Below, in pieces: positions 58,901 to 64,000 of a DNA stretch of 64,000 nt (position 1 is the stretch's first letter; every line of letters starts with the position of its first letter). The notes beneath the pieces were generated by a model. The model was given only the letters and a program-made list of their open reading frames with translations, ran no database searches and was not told the DNA's origin. Where the stretch lies: positions 1,984,001 to 2,048,000 of the forward strand of contig NZ_OU745390.1 of assembly GCF_916618955.1 (NCBI RefSeq), written 5' to 3'. Both the position numbers and the translations under genes were made by a program. This DNA comes from Pseudomonas sp. Marseille-Q3773 (lineage in GTDB: Bacteria > Pseudomonadota > Gammaproteobacteria > Pseudomonadales > Pseudomonadaceae).

Positions 58901-60128
58901 CCTTGACGAAATACTGGCGCAAGCGCATCGGCGGCACGTCGGTGACGATGGCTTCCGAATATAGCCCTGCGCGGCCAACGGCAATCGCGCGTTCATCGAT
59001 GTCAGTGGCAAACACTTGCAGCTTCAAAGGGTGGGACGCGAATTTCTGCTGTTCCGCGCTCAGGATCGCCAGGCTGTAGGCCTCTTCACCGGTCGAGCAG
59101 CCAGCGGACCAGATGCGTACCTCTTCACGGTTGTCTTCCTCGTCCCTGGTACTGAGCAGCGAACCCAGCACATGGCGTTCGAGGGCTTCGAAGGCCTCGC
59201 GGTCGCGGAAGAAGTTGGTGACCCCGACCAACATGTCGCCAAGCAGCTTGCCGGCTTCGTGCGGGGTGTCTTCCAGGTAACGCAGGTAGCTGGCCAGATC
59301 CGGCTGGGTGGTCACCTGCAGCCTGCGCTCGATGCGGCGCAGCACGGTCGCGCGCTTGTAATGCCCGAAGTCATGTCCGGTGCGGTCACGCAGGGTGCGC
59401 AGGATGTCCTGAATGGCCCGCTCGTCCTCCTCGCGCCCATGCGCTTCGGTCTTTGCGGACACGTTCAGGGCATGCGGCGCGGGCAACTTGATGGCCTGCT
59501 TGTTACGCCACAACTCGAGCAATTTGTGCGGTATTTCCGCCACTGGCAATACAGCATCGACCATGCCGGTGGCGATCGCCGCCCGCGGCATGCCGTCGAA
59601 CTCGGCATCGGCCGGGCTCTGCACGAGGGTGATGCCGCCCTGTTCCTTGATCCGCGACAGGCCCACCGCGCCGTCACTGCCGGTCCCGGACAGCACCAGG
59701 CAGAAGCTGTATTCCTTGTGTACGTCGGCCAGGTCGCGGAAGAACAGGTCGATGGCAATATGCTTGCCCAGCGGCCGGGCCAACGGCAGCACGCTCAGAT
59801 AGCCATTGGTCAGCGCCAACTGGCCGGCGGGCGATATCACATAGACGTGGTTCGGCTCGATTCGCGAGGTGCCGTTTACCTGGATGACCGGCATCGCTGT
59901 GGCGGCCTGGAGAATCTTGTCCGCCACGCTTTCATGGTCCGGCGACAGGTGCAGAATGATGACAAACGCCATGTTGCTGTTCGCCGGCATGTGTTCCAGG
60001 AATACCTTCAGTGCGGCAAGGCCACCCGCGGAGGCGCCGATGCCCACCACCGGGAAGTCGAGATGAGCTGGCGTGATCCCGTCCCGCTCCGGGTGCGAGC
60101 TGGGAGAAGATGTGATCGTCCTTTTCAT
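55995..60128 (-). CDS. CheB-CheR-PAS-histidine kinase-receiver hybrid protein
   Basis: A protein of about 1,377 residues. The CheB methylesterase-like domain (about 25-205) has its Ser in GIGASAGGLAAL, His in LHLSPDHES and Asp in SGTGSDGAVGL. The CheR methyltransferase-like domain (about 235-490) has RIWSAGCSTGEEAYSLAI. A coiled-coil of LKASNEEMQAINEELRSATE type lies at about 660-740, followed by two PAS domains. HisKA (about 1010-1085) has VMSHELKHPLNL, HATPase has DNGPGLS and GLGIGLALV, and the receiver (about 1250-1377) has its acceptor Asp in ILTDIGMPEMDG. There is no membrane segment. Not linked to chemotaxis genes, it is probably a cytoplasmic stress sensor. Start ATG 60128; GTG 60137 is possible. 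Confidence 0.93.
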   Translation of the reverse strand: MKRTITSSPSSHPERDGITPAHLDFPVVGIGASAGGLAALKVFLEHMPANSNMAFVIILHLSPDHESVADKILQAATAMPVIQVNGTSRIEPNHVYVISPAGQLALTNGYLSVLPLARPLGKHIAIDLFFRDLADVHKEYSFCLVLSGTGSDGAVGLSRIKEQGGITLVQSPADAEFDGMPRAAIATGMVDAVLPVAEIPHKLLELWRNKQAIKLPAPHALNVSAKTEAHGREEDERAIQDILRTLRDRTGHDFGHYKRATVLRRIERRLQVTTQPDLASYLRYLEDTPHEAGKLLGDMLVGVTNFFRDREAFEALERHVLGSLLSTRDEEDNREEVRIWSAGCSTGEEAYSLAILSAEQQKFASHPLKLQVFATDIDERAIAVGRAGLYSEAIVTDVPPMRLRQYFVKENQHYRVRKEVREKVLFAKHSLLSDPPFSQIDLIVCRNLLIYLDRDILKEMLQMFHFALRPGGYLFMGSSESADAFPELFTPVDKRNRIFRGTLVAGANRRAPSMARGGFTLSSLAMPAPLVQGQRKFSYADIHNRAMARQMPPSMIVDSNGDILHMNEGAGRFLRYVTGEVARNVMVLVMPELRFELRTTLLQAQQSGKATLSRKVRFTEGDVDHWVEIAARPYQDDVTAQVVCTLVFNAAPVSAGEQMLEVDQLTENKVMASLENELQRTKLHLRETIEQSEVSSEELKASNEEMQAINEELRSATEELETSKEELQSINEELLTVNYALKGKVEETDKVNDYLANLIASTDIATVFVDRNMHIRWYTPRARDIFSMLPVDTGRSLLDITHRLDYPQLADDASAVCASLTMIEREVSSSDQRWYIARLLPYRSSEDHIDGTVLTFIDITKRREAEEDLRLGQQRMRLVAESTQDFAIIILDGNGLISDWNRGAEYIFGYSPEEIVGSHFSVLFTAEDQAADVPEAELRHAQEHGRAEDERWHVHKDGSRFYCSGETARLRGETAGFVKIARDLTGHKRLQDEQSKQLAETQSDSMLKDEFFAVMSHELKHPLNLIQLNAEILRRLPVVRNTVQASKAIATIHDAVTSQARIIDDLLDTARLRTGKLKLKKQVLDLVGLVKSIHAIAAGEYPSARITLELPQPDTSLAVDGDPTRIEQVVWNLLNNALKFSGDRARVRVMLSCTANCARLDVSDNGPGLSAADLSSIFDLFKQAQHASHRRDGLGIGLALVRQLVEAHGGTVVARSAGLGHGSTFSVELPLANRDKPELPPADAPGQGAGRLKGLRVLLVDDSPELVEVMRMLLKMEDALVSSYLDPRQALQEAGEKRFDVILTDIGMPEMDGHEFISALREKKQHRLTPAIALSGYGTNQARRPNEAALFDRRLTKPVQYDELVEAIEAVCRIGLA

Positions 60129-60204
60129 GGTTTGCACTCGTATTCGATGAAACCCTGACCAGACAGCATTTTCTCCACTGCACAGGGGGTGGGTACGGGA
60201 GCCG

Positions 60205-61002
60205 CTACGCTTGCCGGCGCCGCGTGCTCAGTTCGATCCATGTTGGCGCATGGTCGCTGGCCTTGGCTTCGTTACGCACCCAGGCATCGACGCCCGCCTG
60301 CTTCAGGTACGGCGCCAGGTCATGATTGAGCAAAAGATGGTCGATCCGAAGGCCGGCGTTGCGCGCCCAGTGGTTGCGGAAATAATCCCAGAACGTGTAG
60401 ATGCGCTCCTCCGGATACAGATGGCGGATGGCATCGACCCAGCCCTGCTCCAGCAACCGGGCGAAGCACGCCCGCGACTCGGGCTGCAGTAACGCATCCT
60501 TCAACCAGGAGCGCGGGTTGTAGATATCCATGTCGGTGGGTACGACATTGAAATCTCCGGCCAGTACCGTTGGATGGCCGCTACCGTACAAACCTTGGGC
60601 GTGCTGGATCAGGCATTCGAACCAACGCAGCTTGTAATCGAATTTCGGCCCCGGTTGCGGGTTGCCGTTCGGCAGGTAGAGGCATGCCACCAGCACGCCA
60701 TGCACTGCCGCTTCCAGATAGCGGCTTTGCGTGTCGTCCTCCATGCCAGGCAGGCCACGACGCACCTCCAGCGGCTCGCTGTCCCGCGCCAGAATGGCCA
60801 CGCCGTTCCACGACGGCTGCCCCTGGTAGACACAGCCATACCCCGCTGCCTCCAGCGCCTGGCGGGGAAACTGCTGATCCGCCGCCTTGAGTTCCTGCAG
60901 GCAGGCGATGTCCGGCTGTTCCCGTTCCAGCCAGGCCAGCAGCGCCGGCAGGCGGCTGCGAATGCCGTTGATGTTGAAGGTGGCGATCTTCAGCGCTTTC
61001 AT
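60205..61002 (-). CDS. xthA: Exodeoxyribonuclease III-family AP endonuclease
   Basis: The 265-residue exonuclease III has NINGIRSRLPALLAW, the metal-binding Glu in IACLQELKAAD, GDFNVVPTDMDIYNPRSW, RIDHLLLN and the catalytic SDHAPTWIEL. It repairs abasic and oxidised DNA ends. This is the ATGA-coupled second gene after a small unknown protein, and is probably a second, stress-linked paralogue rather than the housekeeping enzyme. That is inferred from context only. Confidence 0.93.
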   Translation of the reverse strand: MKALKIATFNINGIRSRLPALLAWLEREQPDIACLQELKAADQQFPRQALEAAGYGCVYQGQPSWNGVAILARDSEPLEVRRGLPGMEDDTQSRYLEAAVHGVLVACLYLPNGNPQPGPKFDYKLRWFECLIQHAQGLYGSGHPTVLAGDFNVVPTDMDIYNPRSWLKDALLQPESRACFARLLEQGWVDAIRHLYPEERIYTFWDYFRNHWARNAGLRIDHLLLNHDLAPYLKQAGVDAWVRNEAKASDHAPTWIELSTRRRQA

Positions 61003-61241
61003 GCGTCGGGGTCACTGACATGAGCCTGCACGGCATCTTCCAGGGCGTGCACATGGGCATCGTCGGCCAGTGCCTTGAGCGCGAGCCAGTCGTCCCAATC
61101 GATGGCGCCGTCGTCGCGCAGTGCTTCGGCGGTGCGTACCAGTTCATGATGGTAGGCATCCGGGGACTCGCGCCGGTAGCTGATGTCGTCGTACTGGGCA
61201 TACCAGGCCGCAAGCTCGGGAATGCTGCGTTCAATGCTCAT
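60999..61241 (-). CDS. Small helical protein coupled to exonuclease III
   Basis: The 80-residue acidic helical protein MSIERSIPELAAWYAQYDDI contains YHHELVRTAEALRDDGAIDW and LALKALADDAHVHALED. GGAG precedes ATG 61241 and its stop overlaps the xthA start (ATGA). It resembles the 83-residue protein at 39611 in layout. The function is unknown. Confidence 0.72.
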   Translation of the reverse strand: MSIERSIPELAAWYAQYDDISYRRESPDAYHHELVRTAEALRDDGAIDWDDWLALKALADDAHVHALEDAVQAHVSDPDA

Positions 61242-61400
61242 CGAGGAGCCCTCACTGTACCCTTTGCATGTAAGAGCGCCCACGTCGCACGACGTTCAAC
61301 TTTCAGCGCAGCACCCCGTGCAACCTCTGGCCAGCTGAAAAAAACAACTTCCCGACTGCTGCCATGGTCCCAAGCTACAGGCGCACCTGGAGACGAGATC

Positions 61401-61823
61401 ATGAAATTCGCCCAATTCTGCCAATGGTTGTCCAACCACGCCGGACGCCCTCAGACTTTCCTCATCGCGCTGCTGCTCATCGTGATATGGGGCCTTACCG
61501 GGCCCTGGTTCCACTACAACGATACCTGGCAGCTGATCATCAACACCTCCACCACCATCATCACGTTCCTGATGGTGTTCCTGATCCAGAACACCCAGAA
61601 CCGCGACAACGACATCATCCACGTCAAGCTCGACGAGCTGATTCGTGCGACCAAGCATACAGAGATGTCGGTGCTCGACCTGGAGGACATGGACAGCAAG
61701 AAGCTGCAGGCGCTACGCAAGGAGTACCGGGCCCTGGCTGAACGCAGCCAGCCCGAAGGCCTGCAACCCGACGCCGAGGCGCAGCAGCAACGGGAACAGC
61801 AGATTCGAAACCAGCAACGCTAG
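61401..61823 (+). CDS. Low-affinity iron permease-family (FET4-like) small membrane protein
   Basis: The 140-residue protein has two helices (FLIALLLIVIWGLTGPWFHY; NTSTTIITFLMVFLIQNTQN) and a charged tail containing DIIHVKLDELIRATKHTE and LDLEDMDSKKLQALRKEYRA. This is the bacterial branch of the low-affinity iron permease family. Despite the name, transport is unproven for such short proteins. GAGACGAGATC precedes the ATG. The ThDP enzyme gene follows after 78 nt. Confidence 0.88.
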   Translation: MKFAQFCQWLSNHAGRPQTFLIALLLIVIWGLTGPWFHYNDTWQLIINTSTTIITFLMVFLIQNTQNRDNDIIHVKLDELIRATKHTEMSVLDLEDMDSKKLQALRKEYRALAERSQPEGLQPDAEAQQQREQQIRNQQR

Positions 61824-61901
61824 GGCGCGGGTCATGCGGGTGAAACTTTCCCCCGGCGCGCCAAGTCCAGACCCCTATCGATGACAGCCCGGGAGACGAG
61901 C

Positions 61902-63689
61902 ATGACTGGCACGGTAGGTGATTTTCTGGTGGAGCGCCTGTATCAATGGGGCGTCAGGCGCATCTTCGGTTACCCCGGCGATGGTATCAACGGCGTGTTC
62001 GGCGCGCTGGCCAGGGCCGATGGCAAGATCCAGTTCATCCAGGCCCGGCATGAGGAGATGGCTGCCTTCATGGCCAGCGCGCACGCCAAGTTCACCGGCG
62101 AACTTGGCGTGTGCATGGCCACCTCCGGCCCCGGCGCTTCGCACCTGCTGACCGGCCTGTACGACGCGCGCATGGACCACCAGCCGGTGCTTGCCATCGT
62201 CGGCCAGCAGGCACGCGCAGCACTCGGCGGGCACTACCAGCAGGAGCTGGACCTGCTGTCGATGTTCAAGGATGTGGCCGGCGCCTTCGTCCAGCAGGCC
62301 TCGACGCCGGCACAGGTGCGCCACCTGCTCGACCGCGCGGTGCGCACCGCCATCGGCGAGCGCCGGGTCACCGCCATCATCCTGCCCAACGACCTGCAGG
62401 ACCTGCCTTACCAGGAACCGGCCAGGGCACACGGCACCGTGCATTCCGGCGTCGGCTACAGCAGGCCCAGGGTACTGCCTTTCGAGGCGGACCTGCAGCG
62501 CGCCGCCGAGGTGCTGAATGCCGGACGCAAGGTGGCGATACTGGTCGGTGCCGGCGCCCTGCAGGCTAGCGAACAGGTGATTGCAGTGGCCGAGAGGCTG
62601 GGTGCCGGTGTGGCCAAGGCGCTGCTGGGCAAGGCCGTGCTGCCCGACGACCTGCCGTGGGTCACCGGTGCCATCGGGCTGCTCGGCACCGAACCCAGTT
62701 ACCGGCTGATGAACGAATGCGACACCTTGCTGATGATCGGTTCCGGCTTCCCCTATGCCGAGTTCCTGCCCAAGGAAGGCCAGGCCCGCGGCGTACAGAT
62801 CGACCTGCAGCCGGACATGCTCAGCTTGCGCTACCCGATGGAGGTGAACCTGGTCGGCGATGCCGGTGAAACCTTGGCGGCGCTGTTGCCGCTGCTCGAA
62901 CACAAGCCTGAACGGGGCTGGCGCGACGCAATCGAAAGCTGGCGTGCGCAGTGGGACCAAACCCTGGCCAAGCGCGCCCACGCCAAGGCTGAGCCGCTGA
63001 ACCCGCAGCGCGTGGTGTACGAACTCTCCCCGCGCCTGCCGGACCACGCCATTGTCACCAGTGATTCCGGCTCCTGCGCCAACTGGTTCGCCCGCGACCT
63101 GCAGATCCGCCGGGGCATGCAGTGCTCGCTGTCCGGCGGACTGGCCAGCATGGGCGCCGCCGTGCCCTACGCCATCGCCGCCAAGCTCGCCCACCCGCAG
63201 CGCTGTGTGGTGGCGCTGGTCGGTGACGGCGCGATGCAGATGAACAACCTGGCCGAATTGATCACCGTGGCAAAGTACTGGCGGCAATGGGAGAACCCGC
63301 AGTGGATCTGCGCAGTGTTCAACAACGAAGACCTCAACCAGGTCACCTGGGAGCAACGCGTGATGGAGGGCGACCCGAAGTTCGAGGCGTCGCAATCGAT
63401 CCCCGACGTGCCCTATCACCTGTTCGCCATATCCATTGGCCTGGAGGGCATCCATGTGGACCGCGAGGAAGACATCGGCCCTGCCTGGGAGCGCGCGTTG
63501 GCGGCTGATAGGCCGGTGTTGATCGAATTCCGGACCGACCCGGACGTGCCTCCGCTGCCGCCGCATATCAAGCTGGAGCAAGCGAAGAAGTTCGCCAGCG
63601 CCCTGCTCAAGGGCGACCCTGACCAGGCCGGTATCATCGTGCAGACGGCCAGGCAAGTTCTCAGTTCGGTATTGCCGGGAAAAAAATGA
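61902..63689 (+). CDS. Thiamine-diphosphate-requiring enzyme, pyruvate oxidase/acetolactate synthase-like
   Basis: The 595-residue three-domain ThDP enzyme begins MTGTVGDFLVERLYQWGVRR. The PYR domain has HEEMAAFMASAHAKFTGELG with the cofactor-activating Glu and GVCMATSGPGASHLLTGL. The PP domain has VALVGDGAMQMNNLAELITV and the metal-site FNNEDLNQVTWEQ. Family members include PoxB, which oxidises pyruvate to acetate and CO2 and feeds electrons to quinone in stationary phase. ATG 61902 follows GGGAGACGAGC and is preferred to the ATG at 61881. Confidence 0.9.
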   Translation: MTGTVGDFLVERLYQWGVRRIFGYPGDGINGVFGALARADGKIQFIQARHEEMAAFMASAHAKFTGELGVCMATSGPGASHLLTGLYDARMDHQPVLAIVGQQARAALGGHYQQELDLLSMFKDVAGAFVQQASTPAQVRHLLDRAVRTAIGERRVTAIILPNDLQDLPYQEPARAHGTVHSGVGYSRPRVLPFEADLQRAAEVLNAGRKVAILVGAGALQASEQVIAVAERLGAGVAKALLGKAVLPDDLPWVTGAIGLLGTEPSYRLMNECDTLLMIGSGFPYAEFLPKEGQARGVQIDLQPDMLSLRYPMEVNLVGDAGETLAALLPLLEHKPERGWRDAIESWRAQWDQTLAKRAHAKAEPLNPQRVVYELSPRLPDHAIVTSDSGSCANWFARDLQIRRGMQCSLSGGLASMGAAVPYAIAAKLAHPQRCVVALVGDGAMQMNNLAELITVAKYWRQWENPQWICAVFNNEDLNQVTWEQRVMEGDPKFEASQSIPDVPYHLFAISIGLEGIHVDREEDIGPAWERALAADRPVLIEFRTDPDVPPLPPHIKLEQAKKFASALLKGDPDQAGIIVQTARQVLSSVLPGKK

Positions 63690-63713
63690 GCAAGCGGGTG
63701 GCCGCAACACGCT

Positions 63714-63743
63714 CGCCGCGAACCGGTTTCCCGGTTCGCGGCG
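63714..63743 (+). terminator. Stem-loop after the ThDP enzyme gene
   Basis: CGCCGCGAACCGG (63714-63726) pairs perfectly with CCGGTTCGCGGCG (63731-63743) around TTTC. It lies between two convergent genes and could serve both. Confidence 0.65.
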
Positions 63744-63766
63744 CAATCGACGGGTTGCTCAGGCGA

Positions 63767-64000
63767 TCAGGTTGTAATACCGGCAAACTGCCAGACAGGC
63801 ATCTGAGCCGGTTCGGCCTCGCTGCGTTTGCGCGCCCACTGGGTCAAGCCAGCCATCAGGGCAAAGCCGACCAGGATCAATACCGGGTAGGCCAGCAGCA
63901 ACTCGGTCAGCGAGTACTTCCAGGCCAGCGGCCGGCCGACCCCGAGCATGGCCGCATACAGCCAGGACACACCGGACAGCGCACCGGAGAACAACGCAAA
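63767..64000 (-). CDS. Uncharacterised membrane protein, C-terminal part (runs off window end)
   Basis: The frame is open from the window edge for about 77 codons to a stop at 63767. It contains two hydrophobic segments (SGALSGVSWLYAAMLGVGRP; LLLAYPVLILVGFALMAGLT) and ends MPVWQFAGITT. A TTG at 63994 could be a start, but the frame continues past the edge, so the N-terminus is undetermined. The family is not recognised. Confidence 0.6.
   Translation of the reverse strand, partial: FALFSGALSGVSWLYAAMLGVGRPLAWKYSLTELLLAYPVLILVGFALMAGLTQWARKRSEAEPAQMPVWQFAGITT

Noticed and set aside
57066..58964. A 632-codon plus-strand frame over the CheB-CheR hybrid gene
   Set aside because: The minus strand carries clear CheB, CheR, PAS and kinase motifs. 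The plus frame is a low-information complement.
61875..63746. A 623-codon minus-strand frame over the ThDP enzyme gene
   Set aside because: The plus strand has ThDP-enzyme motifs throughout. The minus frame has shadow composition.
1..64000. tRNA, rRNA and riboswitch genes
   Set aside because: No cloverleaf, rRNA-like block or riboswitch leader was recognised while reading. A dedicated tRNAscan or Infernal run would be decisive.

Overview
The window looks like a chromosome segment of a Pseudomonas putida-group bacterium. The GC content and codon use are high throughout, and gene content is typically pseudomonad: LysR, MFS and FecI/FecR/TonB-receptor genes, a LOV photoreceptor beside a MerR regulator, and REP-like repeats ending in GTAGGAGCGG. 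No rRNA, tRNA, CRISPR array or intact insertion sequence was seen.

Region 1 (1-8.0 kb) is a patchwork. It holds a partial unknown gene, a divergent LysR/MDR-reductase pair, a degraded tyrosine integrase with an in-frame amber stop, a chorismate-mutase-like gene, a LysE exporter and a divergent LysR/RidA pair. Two inverted copies of a ~60 bp hairpin repeat bracket the LysR/RidA pair. C-terminal remnants of an alpha/beta hydrolase, a sigma-54 activator and an NTF2-like protein follow.

Region 2 (8.0-20.5 kb) is metabolic and transport. GNAT, cupin and P-loop genes lead into an apparent IclR-controlled catabolic module: SMP-30 lactonase, two ACS-type MFS porters, an RraA-like aldolase and a 2-hydroxyacid dehydrogenase. 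The motif TAGAATGTCATTTC occurs in both of the module's intergenic control regions. Another MFS gene and an ArsB/NhaD-type ion transporter follow.

Region 3 (20.6-30.2 kb) is the most striking part: a light-response module. A class II LitR-like MerR regulator lacking the B12-binding His is divergent from a short LOV photoreceptor. Downstream are two convergent operons. The plus operon is NTF2-like, SDR, flavin amine oxidase, DUF1365, cyclopropane-synthase-like and DUF2878. The minus operon is chalcone-isomerase-like, DUF3833, a small protein, FeS-type cryptochrome/photolyase and DUF2256, with all four junctions overlapping by 4 nt. Each operon start carries a match to T(G/A)TACA-N12-TGTACA, the element reported for PplR1 in P. 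putida. Light would therefore be expected to co-induce membrane-lipid modification (cyclopropane or furan fatty acid type) and DNA photorepair.

Region 4 (30.2-34.9 kb) is a FecI-FecR-TonB receptor iron-uptake signalling set with a DUF2238 membrane protein.

Region 5 (34.9-64 kb) resembles a stationary-phase/envelope-stress island. It is dense with small acidic or membrane proteins, glutamine-amidotransferase-fold proteins, a DUF3618/holin-like operon, formaldehyde-dehydrogenase-like ADH, CinA-like, DUF421, M42 peptidase, hemerythrin, DUF72, cyoABCD without cyoE, MscS, ferritin-like (DUF892), Mn-catalase, KGG-repeat protein, a 1,377-residue CheB-CheR-PAS-kinase-REC hybrid, exonuclease III and a pyruvate-oxidase-like ThDP enzyme. 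The common theme is oxidative, osmotic and desiccation survival plus respiration.
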